Source of the DNA: Ancistrus triradiatus
Lineage: Eukaryota > Chordata > Actinopteri > Siluriformes > Loricariidae
Direction of reading: 5' to 3'
Length of the DNA stretch: 64,000 bases
Assembly: GCA_025084515.1 (NCBI GenBank)
Contig: JAJAGP010000185.1
Span: 62,001-126,000, forward strand
Position 1 is the first letter of the stretch. Each line of letters opens with the position of its first letter. The notes below the pieces were generated by a model. The model did not search any database. It was not told the origin of the DNA and was given only the letters and a program-made list of their open reading frames with translations. Both the position numbers and the translations under genes were made by a program. This document shows, one piece after another, positions 33,816 through 45,128 of this stretch.

Positions 33816-34300
33816 GTACAGTGGCGCAAGCAGTTGGCGCAGTTGTTGCACAGCTCCAGAGATCCACGAGCTGGACCTCAGACTCCACCAATGCGGAGTT
33901 TGGATATACTCCATGTGTCCACGTGGTCTTTCTCCAGGTACTCTGGAATCCGACCCCCCCAAAATATTGCATTTTCAATGGGGTGTAAACTACAATCTCC
34001 ACCCCTGTAGATGTCTGCTGAATTATCAGCATGATGTGATGTATTAAGGCGACTCAGATTGCAACACCATAACTTGTATTCAGCTGTTTTTATATTTTCA
34101 GAGAACGTATGTAAATATCGCAATATATCGCCTATTCATCGTATCACAATGTACTGTAATATAATCATATCGTGAAGTCCTTTCCAAAGACAGGTCAACG
34201 AGTCGCTCTGAATTGCCCCAGTGTGTCTGACTGGTATCTTTTTAAACTACTTTCACAAATAACCATTGATCCTGATGTGACATTAAATAAATAAAAATAA
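33816..34300 (+). repeat. SINE family M copy interrupted by about 235 bp
   Basis: The first half (33816-33950: GCACAGCTCCAGAGATCC, GGAGTTTGGATATACTCC, CTCCAGGTACTCTGGAAT) and second half (34187-34300: CCAAAGACAGGTCAAC, CTGAATTGCCCCAGTGTG, CCATTGATCCTGATGTGAC) match successive parts of 42857-43082. The DNA between them is foreign to the SINE and starts after a C run. Confidence 0.6.
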
Positions 34301-35167
34301 ACTGCAGGTGGATGGAAGGAGCAATTTTAATGGCAGTTATTTTAAAATAAGGTATAAAACGTTCCTTTATCTATAAACAAGCACAACATAAACGTCCATA
34401 CTTCCAGTTCTATGAGAATGCAACCCACTAGAAACTCGCTCATCCAGCACAAATTCTATTACGTTTCAGATGCAAGAGCTTTGAGTAGTAATTTGCAGAT
34501 ATCCCTCTGATAAACGAATCCAAGCTGTATAGGCCTAAATAGAGAAGGTCTTTCATTCTGTATGGGCAAAAGAGCCATGTAAGAAGTATTTGCTGGCAAA
34601 AGAACCACATAATAAGCAGGCAATTATGACAGTGACAGACGTTTTTGCCATATAGTCATTTCTAAATCCTGCAAATAATAATAAAAAAATATTTCACAGA
34701 ATAATACACTTTGTCCAGTATAAGTTGCCAACGTTTTAGCTCCAGTAAATGTCTATGAAACAAACAAACCAAAAAATAAGAAGCAGCATTATGTCAGCTA
34801 ATGAGATATGATCTGCAGTTATCACCCCAAAATGCATGGAAGCACACAGAAGAAATAGCATCCAGTTTGGCTATGAGAGTCCTCATGAGCACAGGGACTT
34901 TCTAAGGACTTCTTTTTGAAATATGTCCTGTTAACACTGCTGCTGGATGTTAAATTGGCCTCGTAGTGATACACAAATTAAGTGATCGGCAGCCATGTAC
35001 AGATTCATGACAAGTTAAGCAATGGCTGCTTCCATGAATATGGTAGTATGTCACATCAGTAGACCACCAAGACCACCATCAGTAGACCACCACATTTTCC
35101 AGTGTGGTATGCTGCCAGTGTTTTAGTGATTTATGATGAGATCTCATCATTATTGGTTGCAATTTTC
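34301..35167. other. Intronic, nothing recognised
   Basis: A short imperfect direct repeat of TAGACCACCA lies at 35061-35095. No coding frame or named repeat. Confidence 0.45.
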
Positions 35168-35335
35168 ATTGTCATGTAGCGGATGCCCTTATCCCGAGTG
35201 ACATACGACTGATCTTACAATCCAAGCAACTGTAGGTTAAGGGCCTTGCTCAAGCACCCTTACTCAAGGTAGCTTGGCCAAGGTGGGATTTGAACCCTGG
35301 ACCTTCCACAATGCAGTACCTTAACTGCTAAGACC
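35168..35335 (-). repeat. SINE family S, copy 2, diverged
   Basis: Minus strand: a head with AAGGTACTGCATTGTGG and GGTTCAAATCCCACC, and a tail GTCACTCGGGATAAGGGCA. It has more substitutions than the other copies and an altered middle (CTTGAGTAAGGGTGCTTGAG). Confidence 0.7.
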
Positions 35336-36181
35336 AAGTTCATGGATGATAACCAGTACCAGTCCAGTATTTACTTTATTTATTTTTTAGTTTGACCTTT
35401 TCACTGATCACCATAACATAAAACCACTTGAATTGTCTCTGCACTCATGTCATATTTAGTTCCACTTCTCATATAGGTTTCACTTTGAAGTTTCTACAAT
35501 TACAGACGTTGTCAACTGCTTCTCTGCATACTTTGTTAGCCCCCTTTCACCCTGCTCTTCAGTGGTCAGGATCACAGGCAGTATTTGGGTTCTGGTGGCT
35601 GTGTGTTTGTGTCGGTTGCTCGGGTACACTGTGACCACTCACTTTCCACTCTGGTAGACACACCTATCTTATTGGTCCACTTGTAGCTGTAAGGTCAGAG
35701 TAATGTTGCATGGTATACTGATACTAGAAAAGTGATACTCTGCCATTAAAAATGGTAGGATATGTCATTTTATTCGTACCGGTACTTTAAGAATGACTGT
35801 TTTTTAAATCAGAGCCTTGTTTCTGCAAGTTGCATCGATCTGCCACAGGGGGCAGTATCTACGCTCAGCGTCCTGCTTCCTCTCCCTGCAGGTAAAGACA
35901 GGGAATCAGAAGAGATAACGGAGAGTTAATGGCTGATGATGCTAGCACTTGTGCCGACTGTCCACAGCTTGTGGAGAAAATACATGCAAGAAGTGAAATA
36001 TGGAATTATTTAAAGTTTTAAACCTACATACACTAAGGGAGACAACACATCTGACTTACTTGTACTAAGAGCTCACCGAGCGGCAGGTTAGTGAATATGA
36101 TAGATAACATTATTACGTGCTCATGTCCTCAAATATAAATCAGACAAGAGAGAGATTCATTATATATATTATATACGGGGG
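35336..36181. other. Intronic, nothing recognised
   Basis: AT-rich DNA with no coding frame or repeat I can name. Confidence 0.45.
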
Positions 36182-36360
36182 ACTGTGGTAGCTTAGCGGT
36201 TAAGGTACTGGACTATGGACCAGAAGGTCCAGGGTTCAAATCCCACCTCTGCCAAGCTGCCACTGTTGGGCCCTTAATCCAAAATTGCTTGGATTGTAAG
36301 ACTGTACCAATTGTAAGTCGCTCTGGATAAGGGTGTCTGCTAAATGCTGTAAATGTAAAT
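36182..36360 (+). repeat. SINE family S, copy 3
   Basis: Head ACTGTGGTAGCTTAGCGG and GGTTCAAATCCCACC; tail GTCGCTCTGGATAAGGGTG ending CTGTAAATGTAAAT. It lacks the AGCAAGGC block of the body, a short internal deletion. Confidence 0.85.
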
Positions 36361-37146
36361 TATATGTTTAACTGGCTTTATTTTTTTATTTACTTACCAA
36401 TGTGGCAAAAATATCTATACATAATTTCCAAACTGCTAAAAATCAGGTGTTCATAGCCACAAATAGATCATCAATACCAAAAATAGATATGACCAGTTAA
36501 ACTCAGCAGTACTGGTAATGGTAATTATGGCATGTACGTTTTTGTCAATAATTATTTCTAATGCTTGAAAATGTTCTCAGTATAAACTATTTAACCAGTG
36601 AGATCTGGCTGCAAATACAAAGTTAAATAACCTGTCATAGAAATCCCATAAACTTGAGGATACAGAGGGACATTAGGTTACTACTCGCTGTGTAAAAGCC
36701 GACCTTTGTAATCAAATTATTTTCAGTAATCTAATTATTAATGGTATAAATCATCTATTCATTGTCAAAATTTGTTTGGGTTTTTTATTGTTAATAAAAA
36801 AACTTTTTTTTTTAAGTTCCATGTTTTATCATCTATTATTCCATTACTTTTCCTGATGTTTTAGGGGTTTTTTAGGTATTGTTTCAGCTTTGGTATCGAA
36901 GTAGTTTAGACAGTTATTGTATCAAAGTCATAATTTTTGTGTTGTGACAACACTAGGTCAGAGACAGTAGAAATTAAATTAAACTCCACATGGTCAAGAT
37001 TGAACCGTGGATCTCTGGAGCTGTGCAACAACTTGCTCCACAGTAACGCCCAAAACCACCAGCAGTATCTGGATTTTTTGATTTTTGATTTTTTGATTTT
37101 TTTTTCTGCCTTTACCTCAGTTAATAGCTCCTGTATTACCCACTAT
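36361..37146. other. Intronic, nothing recognised
   Basis: It contains a simple GATTTTTT-type repeat at 37076-37110. Nothing else recognised. Confidence 0.45.
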
Positions 37147-37720
37147 TACCGTATTTTCCGGGCTATAAAGCGCACCGGGTTATGACACATTAAATGAAAC
37201 AAAACTCTTAAGTTCCATCGGAAGCTCAGTTTGGTCTTTACCTGGCTCAGGGCGTCTTCTTGCTTCCTCCACTTCCGTACCATTGATTCGTTAATGCTGA
37301 ATTCTCTCGCAGCTGCTCTATGTCCCATGTTGTCTGAAAGGAAAGTTAGGGAGCGGGAGTTAAAGGACTAGGAGGAGGGCAGAGAGGATGGAGAGAAAAA
37401 GGGGCGTGACTGATTCGTGTGTTTGAAATCCACTTCGAAATGAATGAATGTCACGGACCCTAATTGGGCTGAAGCACACAGACCGTATTTACTCTGGTCG
37501 ATGCTGCGCCTACGGTTGCCGTAAAGCGTCGTAACTTTACCAGGCCGGCTAAAACATTTTGACAGAATTTTGAGCCCGTGTACCATCTACAATCGGTTCT
37601 AGTGGTCAGAAAGTCGCCACCAGAATTAATTCATACTTAGACGCACCGCATTTTAAGGCGCACTGTCGTTTTGAGAAAGTTAAAGGATTTTAAAGTGCGC
37701 CTATGTCCGAAAATACTGTA
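37147..37720 (-). mobile_element. Pogo-like non-autonomous element, copy 3, with purine-rich insert
   Basis: The ends are TACCGTATTTTCCGGGC and GTCCGAAAATACTGTA. The minus-strand HTH segment (HRAAAREFSIN, ESMVRKWRKQEDALSQVKTK) is cut short upstream by a roughly 75-base purine-rich insert at about 37334-37408 not found in the other three copies. It carries many small insertions after 37440, so it is the most eroded copy. Confidence 0.8.
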
Positions 37721-38145
37721 CATATTTTACCCATTATTTTTATAGAGGCATTGAACCTTAGCTATTGTTTTCGTGGTAATTCTAATATCTTCATCAATTC
37801 TGTCAGTGGCAGAAACATGCTTTCATTCCAAGAGCTGCCAATAAATTCTATGTTCAGGAAATGGTAGAACTACGTTGCTGTCCCAGACTCTGCAAACATA
37901 TGTATTTGGATTGAAACTGTGGTGCAAACGCCAAATGAATGGGTTGAACTTGTATGATTGCTGAGTTTTTTCAACTGGTGTCATCTGAAAGCACTTATCT
38001 TTCCTCTAATTTACTATCAGTCCTTTTACCTTTTTTCTAATGGATTTACTGTGATATGACAGAGTCCTCACAATTGTTTCCCCATTTGAACAACATTCAT
38101 ACTAGAAACTCAAAACACCGTAACATATTTCAATCTAAACACATA
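37721..38145. other. Intronic, nothing recognised
   Basis: No coding frame, splice-bounded exon or named repeat. Confidence 0.45.
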
Positions 38146-39191
38146 CACGCACGGCCACCTTATTAGATAACCTGTTCCACTGCTAGTAACGCAAATATCT
38201 ATCAGCCAGTCCATGCAGAACACAATGCGTTTTTTTTATTACTCCTGGCCAAGGGCACCTGCTTTAAGTTTCAAATCTAAGGCATCAGGTTGGTGAAGAA
38301 TGGTAATTAAAGGACTTTGAAATGGTGTGCTTGTTGGTGCTAGACTGGGTGTTCTTGAGTATTTCAGAATCTGCTGATCTGGGATTTTCACCTACAGCCA
38401 TCTCTAGAGTTTTACAGAGAATGTCCCGAACTTGAAAAGATCCAGTGGAGCGCAGTTCTTAGTGAAATGCTTCGTTTGATGCGAGAGGTCAGAGCATTTC
38501 TGAATCACCACACTCAAAACCTTGAGCAGTGGGCTACTGTAAGCAGAAGAACAAGGCAACTGACACTACTATTCAAAAACGGCCTCACTATAAGTGGACA
38601 CAGAAGATTTGGAACAATAGCGGTCTCAATTTGGGTATGGTGGGCAGAATTTGGCATAAACACATGAAAGCAGGTAATCCATTCCTGCCTTGATCGACAG
38701 TTCCAGGCTACCGTGGTGGTGTTAATGGTGTTGGAGATATTTCTTGGCACATGTGGGCCCTTAATACCAATGAGCTTGTTAAATGCAGCTGTACTGTTTT
38801 CTGACGCATGTCCCATCCCTGTTTGACACAGTGCACCAGTTCTGATGGCTACTTCCAGGCAGGAAACACACAAACTGATTTAAAATGTTCAAACTAGAAC
38901 ATGACAATGAGTTTCTGTACTTAAAATGCCTCCCAGTCAACCAGAGCTCAGTCCAATAGAGCACCTTTGGGATGTGGTTGGATGGGGAGATGCGCATTAT
39001 GGAGGGGGATGTCATCGATAAATCTGTCAGCAAGTGTGTGATTTATGATGTGAATTGGGACAACATCTCTGAGGACTGTTTCCAGCGCCTTGTTGAAGCT
39101 ATGCTTATGAAGAATTGAGGCAGTTTTTGAAGGCAAAAAGGGGGTCCAAATGGTATTAGGACGGTTAATCTAATAAAGTGCTGGTGATGTG
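38146..39191 (+). mobile_element. Tc1-like element, family Tc1-D, internally deleted
   Basis: The left end CACGCACGGCCACCTTATTA and right end CTAATAAAGTGCTGGTGATG are eroded inverted repeats of the GGCCAC/AATAAAGTGG type, with TA at both sides. The interior carries fragments of a Tc1-like transposase (TTGAAATGGTGTGC, CATCTCTAGAGTTTTACAG, ATTTCTTGGCACATGTGGG, CAATAGAGCACCTTTGGGAT). Another copy is at 54130 and a left end at 63896. It is about 1.05 kb; the coding region is shortened and decayed. Confidence 0.83.
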
Positions 39192-40826
39192 TAAATTATT
39201 TGCAGTAGGACTTTCTTTAAGTAAACCCACTAAGTGCTGTATCCTCTAAACATGGTGCGCCTCTATGTGCTTGACCCCTTCATAGTTGTGAAAGACGGAT
39301 AAAGAGCTCTAGTCATGCATAGTTTTGTCATCATATTCCTCAGCTTTTGACAAAAAAAGGGCCCCTCTTTTTTTTGAAGTTGGCCTACAGCGTGAGCAGA
39401 TTCGTCTGCATTCTGAGTCTGATAGAGATTGATTGTGGAGTCCCCTCAGCTGAGTTGTGCAAATTACAGAATAGAAATTTGTGCTGCTCTGTTCATTTAG
39501 AAGCTCCTGCAACTCTAAAACATAGTGCCTTGTTCTTATAAAGTGGCACGACTGAGCAGCTAATAAGTCTTTACATGCTATTAGAGGCTTTCAAAAGGCA
39601 GGCCAAGAAGCCTCTTTGTTGTTCTTTTTAAGCGTGGTGTGATTGTCATTTATTGAAAGTTATAATGGGCAACAGAGACACGGTGACTGGGCATGCATTT
39701 AATAGTGCTGTGAAACATTAAAAGTGGGGAATTTATTAGGCAGCCTTTTTAACTAATGAATCACAGGGCCTACCGTCCTCTCGTCACATTGCTAAAAGCC
39801 TTTTGAATTTTTGTTAAAAAAATATGCGTAAGAGCTTTTTCTGGGGCTGATGGAGAACTCGACACAGGCTTTCCTGCAGAAATGCTAACACACAAACTGA
39901 ACACAAACACAAGCTAAATCATTCTGACTTGCTTAATTTGTTGATCGCTATGGAATATTTCTCCCTGTGTATACAGTGCGGCGACGCACTTTTAAACATT
40001 TATTGGCAGTAAATATTGTACCTCTGCGTATCAGCACAGTCTAGCCCCATATTAGTCTTTTCATTCTAAATCATTATTGCAGGAGTAAACAGAACATAAA
40101 GCCTTCTCTCCCTACAGACCAAGGGGATGCTATATATAAGGAAGGAGCTGTCTGACTATGCTCGGTTTTATTAACTTTAGGTGAGCATCCATGAAACCCC
40201 ACATCTACAGCATTTGCTGGGTATTCAGGTTATTCAGTCGGGTGTTTTTCAGCACCATGGACAGAGACAGTCTGCTTCGCTCTGGGCAAAACAGCCTCTG
40301 CCGGCTCTAATGAAGTTTAATGACCCTAATGTATTTCCAGAGGCACATATAAATGTTGTAAACGACTGGATGTTATTTAAAACCTTGCACATCAGGAGCA
40401 GTCACTGCTGCCCTTTTGTATCAGTAACAAGAGTCATTAACTCAAACTATCCGCTCATTTTAATGTAAAAACTGCAGACAAAAAAAAAAACTCGCCCACA
40501 CCTGTGAACCATAGAGAACTCCAAAGATGTGCACCTACTTTAGGAATAGGGACTAAAGCTTGACAGCTTGTGGGCACTCTGAAAACTCTATCCTAAGCAT
40601 GGGTTTTAATATGGAGTCTGACTCTTTATTTGCTGCTAAAACAGGTGCACCAAATTTCTGCTTCATGTACTGGATTTACCTACTTAAACCACCACTGGAG
40701 CAGTCATATAACATCTTATTATATAACATCTTTGATGTCATTCGTTTCCGCGTTTATAGTCTGTGGTGAGGCTGTTGGATTAAAACGCCTTTTGTCTCTT
40801 TCATCTTCCAGCATAATGATCTTATG
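39192..40826. other. Intronic, no repeats recognised
   Basis: One of the longer stretches of the giant intron without a recognisable transposable element. No exon-like frame with conserved protein motifs was seen. It could hold regulatory sequence, but nothing in the bases alone shows this. Confidence 0.45.
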
Positions 40827-41402
40827 TACAGTATTTTTCGGACCATAAGGCGCACTTAAAATCCTTTAACTTTCTCAAAAATCGACAGTGCGCCTTAAAA
40901 TGCGGTGCGTCTAATGTATGAATTAATTCTGGTTGTGCTTTCTGACCTAGAACCGATTGTAGATGGTACACGGCGCTCATAAATCTGTCAAAATGTTTTA
41001 GCACGGTCTTTGGTAAGTTACGAAGCTTACGGCAACCGTAGTGCGCAGCATCGCGGAGTAATACGGTATGTGCTTCAGCATTAGGGTACGTGCATTCATT
41101 CATTCATTTTCGAAGCGGATTTCAAACTCGACGCTATCAGTCACGCAGTACAACATGGACATAGAGCAGCTGCGAGAGAATTCAACATTAACGAATCAAT
41201 GGTACGGAAGTGGAGGAAGCAAGAAGACGCCCTGCGCCAGGTAAAGACCAAACTGAGCTTCCGACGAAACTTAAGAGTTTTGTTTCATTTAATGCGTCTT
41301 ATAACCCGGTGCGCTTTATGTATGAAAATATACCCGTTAGCAGTCAATCACTGATATCGCGCCTTATAACCTAGTGTGCTTTATAGCCCGAAAAATATGG
41401 TA
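40827..41402 (+). mobile_element. Pogo-like non-autonomous element, copy 4, with HTH segment
   Basis: The only copy with the HTH segment on the + strand. The ends are TACAGTATTTTTCGGACC and GCCCGAAAAATATGGTA. The frame near 41105-41330 reads AISHAVQHGHRAAAREFNIN and ESMVRKWRKQEDALRQVKTK, then RNLRVLFHLMRLITRCAL. The subterminal segment at about 40850-40905 is in the usual orientation relative to the element. Confidence 0.82.
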
Positions 41403-41653
41403 TTTATTTATTTGTGGCAACCATCAGTGCTTAAGGAACACTGATAAGTAGGGGATAATAGTTTTGAATAATAGTTTTCAAGTATCTGTCGTTACTGAAT
41501 CATTTTGTCTGCGATCACATGTATCGTGATAAATATTGTGTATCGAAATGTCTTTAAATATTGTGATGTAATATTTTTACCATATTGTCCACCCCTACTG
41601 AGAAATCAAGAGAAACAGAAACAATTTGTCCTTCAGTGGAAGTTCAGTGGAAT

Positions 41654-41850
41654 TGAGGTAGCCTAGTGGTTAAGGTACTGGACTATGGACCAAAAGGTCC
41701 AGGGTTCAAATCCCCCCTCTGCCAAGCTGCCACTGTTGGGTCCTTGAGCAAGGCCCTTAACCCACAATTGCTTGGAATGTAAGACTGTACCAATTAATTG
41801 TAAGTCGCTCTGGATAAGGGCGTCTGCTAAATGCTGTAAATGTAAATGTA
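41654..41850 (+). repeat. SINE family S, copy 4
   Basis: Head GAGGTAGCCTAGTGGTTAAG and GGTTCAAATCCCCCC; tail GTCGCTCTGGATAAGGGCG ending ATGTAAATGTAAG. Complete, with a 4-base duplication (AATTAATTG) in the body. Confidence 0.87.
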
Positions 41851-41919
41851 AGTTCAATCCTGACCCATATGGTTTTCTATGGGCCTTCATTTTTCCATGT
41901 TTCAAAGCGTGGATGAGGT

Positions 41920-42033
41920 TTATTGGTCTCTCTAAATTGCCCCAGTGAGAGTGTGTTGGACTAGTAATGTTAAGAACTTGCCTCTGCCACTAATAGCCAT
42001 TGATGCTGAAGTGACAATAACGAAATAAATAAA
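41920..42033 (+). repeat. SINE family M tail fragment
   Basis: It matches the M tail: TTATTGGTCTCTCTAAATTG, CCCCAGTGAGAGTGTG and CCATTGATGCTGAAGTGAC followed by AAATAAATAAAT. No head or body. Confidence 0.6.
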
Positions 42034-42856
42034 TACTTCAGGCTGTGGATAAACATTGACAGGACTCTCCAAACCCCAATTAAGCTACCAAAGTTAAAAA
42101 AGGGAAACTATAGGTAGATGGAAGTACTAGTAAAATAACTTAATTTCTATTATTTCCTATGGGTATAGCATGGGTATATCTCTACTGGGTTTCTGCATAT
42201 TCAGAACCCTGGTTATTCTCAATTGTGTTTGCCTAATATATTGTCATAGGGGACTTTCTGATTGGTTTATCTGTTATCTGAGGACTGGACAGGACTTAAT
42301 CTCTCTAACAAGCAGGGTGCTTTTTCCAGGCTTTATCCTACAATGTTAATTAGACAACCATTATATAAAATTAAACATGTAAGCAGAGGTGAGAAGACAA
42401 TAAGCGCACAAACTACTTCCATTCTTTTCCAGATTGACATTTAATATAACCGATAGTGTGGTTCTGTTATTGGACTATGGGATTCAGCTACCCCCAAGAG
42501 TTATTTTGAATAACTAGAGTTTGGAAAGTGGAGTTTGCTTGTTGTATTCCCAGTTGTTTTATGCTATTAGTGAATCATGTTTACACTGTAAAAACCAAAA
42601 TGAACTTTAATAGAATTTTAAAAAGCCAACAGTGGGTAAGCACCCGATCATACGCTGTAATTACATGTGAAAACTATAACAAGCCTCTGTAGTTGCAGTT
42701 GCTAGGATATCTTTTATGTGCGCATCATTCTACGCTCTCCCTACATACTTCAACTTGAGTGTGTGTAGGCTGCTGTTTGCAGGGTGCACTGAAACAAAAC
42801 ATGTCTATAATTAATCCACCTTTTCTAATCCCTTTTTAACCAGTTACTTAGTTTGG
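42034..42856. other. Intronic, nothing recognised
   Basis: No coding frame, splice-bounded exon or named repeat. Confidence 0.45.
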
Positions 42857-43082
42857 AGGTGGCACGGTGGCACAAGCGGTTAGCATGGGTGCCTCACAGC
42901 CCCAGAGATCCCTGGTTTGATCCTGACCTTGGACTCATGCTATATGGAGTTTGCATGTCCTCCATGTGTCCGTGTGGGTTTACTCCCTGTACTCCGGTTT
43001 CGTTCCACATTCCAAAGACATGCATTAGGTTAATTGTTTGCTCTAAATTGACTCAGGATGAATGTAACATTAAATAAAATAA
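42857..43082 (+). repeat. SINE family M, complete
   Basis: Head GGTGGCACAAGCGGTTAGCA (A-box region) and CCTGGTTTGATCCTGACC (B-box region), body GGAGTTTGCATGTCCTCCAT, GTCCGTGTGGGTTTACTCC, CCAAAGACATGCATTAGG, TTAATTGTTTGCTCTAAATT, and an AAATAAAATAAA tail. Best reference copy of the family in the window. Confidence 0.82.
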
Positions 43083-43303
43083 ATAAGCAAAGCAAAAGGT
43101 GTGTGAATGTACGCTACATCTTTTTGAGACTTGCTGAAACTCAGACAGACCATATATCTCATCTTATACGTATTGTATTTAAATGTATACTGAGTGTAGT
43201 GCATTGTTATACGTATCTAATCAGTCACAGGCAAACACAGGACTAGAATGATTGTCATTTGGACAAAGATAATGTCATGAATACGATTTAACATGTTTAA
43301 ATA

Positions 43304-43725
43304 CACTGTGCAGACAAAAGTTTGCGAACACCCCTTGAAATTACTGAGCTCTTCAGTTTCAGCAACACTCACTTGTAACACATTCATACTATAAAGCATA
43401 CCTTTCTGGATTCTCCATAGACAAAATGGAAGTAGAATGGTTTCCACTTCCAACAAGTCAGTTCGTCAACTTTCTGCCCTGCTGTCCTTAAAGTCCATAG
43501 ATAATTGGTTTGCCAACTTTAATTGAGAGTTTGGCTTGCTTACATAGAACCTTGATTCTTCTCGATCAGGCACCTTGAAAATGCACTGGAATGCCAAAAG
43601 TGAGCCAGGGCATATTGTCAAATATCAGAAGCCAAACTTACAGTCATGTTTCAAAGTCTAGTGGAAAGGTTGTTGTATAATATAATTTTTTTGGGTGTCC
43701 ACAAATTTTTTGTGCATATAGTGTG
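43304..43725. mobile_element. MITE with Tc1-like ends
   Basis: The left end CACTGTGCAGACAAAAGTTT followed by GCGAACACCCC pairs with the right end GGGTGTCCACAAATTTTTTG then TGCATATAGTG. TA flanks the left side and, less exactly, the right. It is about 420 bp with no transposase. Confidence 0.65.
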
Positions 43726-44459
43726 TATTTAATTCGCTTGTTTACAGTTATTACATTGTTGTTTTACGCTATCCTTTTGGATGTTCTTCCTGGATGGATT
43801 TGGAGTCCTTTTCTATGATCTCTTTTGGGGAAATCCATACCTTGCTCTTCCTCATTCAGATCTTCCTCATTCAGAACCTTATCTACTCTTGACAATTTTA
43901 GCATAATCACATGCTTTCTGTTATCTGTGCATTGGGCAGGACTTCACCTTCATGACATATTTGTGCGTATGTGCCTGTAATACTTGGAAATGTTTCTTGG
44001 GAACAGGAGGCTCCTCAGGCTTTGCGGTTGCCCTACATATGGTCCTGCATCACTGAATATGTGCTAATTCAGTTGCTACGTTACGGCTCCGCTATGGAAT
44101 CAGAGAGGATACCGAGTTTTTACTTTTAGTTCTGCATACAGAAATGTTGAAGAGAGGGCACGCTGTCTTGTGAAGTATCACTTTATTCACTAAAGCTTTG
44201 GTCGACTGACTGCCAGAGCATAAAAGTTATACACTTAACATGCATGGTTACCTCTAGACTATATTCAGTCAGATTCAGTCTGTACTGAAAGCTATGGTGT
44301 AAGTACATGACCTATTACACCCCTACCAAGTATATAGTACTTTGAAAAAGTCTTAGACCACCATTACCCGATGTATACTATTGTTTTAGCAGTTGTATGA
44401 CGAACATATACATACTTAAAGAAGATCAGTGGAAGAGAATTATGAAATTTTTGGGTCCT
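43726..44459. other. Intronic, nothing recognised
   Basis: GAAAAAGTCTTAGACCACC near 44344 resembles the end of a Tc1-like element, but no partner end was found. Confidence 0.4.
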
Positions 44460-44656
44460 AATTGACAGTACTGTGCGAAAGGAAGAAACCAACCCTACAA
44501 ATGGTGCCAATCCATTGTAGGGCACATGCACAGATACACACTCACACAGTGACATTTTAGACCTCTTGACCCAATGCATGTCTTTGGACTGTGGGAGGAA
44601 AACCCATGCATATATGGAGAGAACATATAAACGCCTTACAGGTTGAGTCTGAGTTG

Positions 44657-44850
44657 GGACTGTGGTGATCTTGCGGTTAAGGTACTGGACAATGGACCAG
44701 AAGGTCCAGGGTTCAAATCTTTCCTCTGCCAAGCTGCCACTGCTGGTTCCTTAAGCAAGGCCCTTAACTCACAATTGCTTGAATTGTGAGGTTGTATCAA
44801 TTGTAAGTCGCTCTGGATAAGGGCGTCTGCTAAATGACATAAATGTAAAT
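44657..44850 (+). repeat. SINE family S, copy 5
   Basis: Head GACTGTGGTGATCTTGCGG and GGTTCAAATCTTTCC; tail GTCGCTCTGGATAAGGGCG, ending AATGTAAATATAAG. The B-box region is mutated. It lies inside an M SINE, directly before another S copy. Confidence 0.85.
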
Positions 44851-44877
44851 ATAAGTGAATGAAAAAAGATGATAAAC

Positions 44878-45068
44878 TGTGGTAGCCTAGTGGTTAAGGT
44901 ACTGGACTATGGACCAAAAGGTCCAGGGTTCAAATCCCACCTCTGCCAAGCTGCCACTCTTGGGTCCTTGAGCAAGACCCTTAATCCACAACTGCTTGGA
45001 TTGTAAGACTGTACCAATTGTAAGTCGCTCTGGATAAGGGCGTCTGCTAAATGCTGTAAATGTAAATG
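44878..45068 (+). repeat. SINE family S, copy 6
   Basis: Head TGTGGTAGCCTAGTGGTTAA and GGTTCAAATCCCACC; tail GTCGCTCTGGATAAGGGCG, ending CTGTAAATGTAAATG. Same orientation as copy 5, with 27 bases between. Confidence 0.87.
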
Positions 45069-45128
45069 AATGGAACTGGGGATCTCTGGAATTGTGAGGC
45101 ACAGCGCCTGCCACTGTGCCACCCACAC

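Larger units (their letters stand above)
44460..45128 (-). repeat. SINE family M copy split by two S SINEs
   Basis: On the minus strand the head lies at 45128-45069 (GGCAGGCGCTGTGCCTCAC, CCAGAGATCCCCAG) and the body at 44640-44460 (CCTCCCACAGTCCAAAGAC, CTGTGTGAGTGTGTATCTG). The two halves are separated by two S SINEs in tandem (44657-44850 and 44878-45068). Confidence 0.65.

Noticed and set aside
44657..45068. tRNA genes (A and B box like sequences)
   Set aside because: The tRNA-like heads belong to SINE family S: they lack a full cloverleaf, are followed by a shared SINE body and tail, and recur at nine places.
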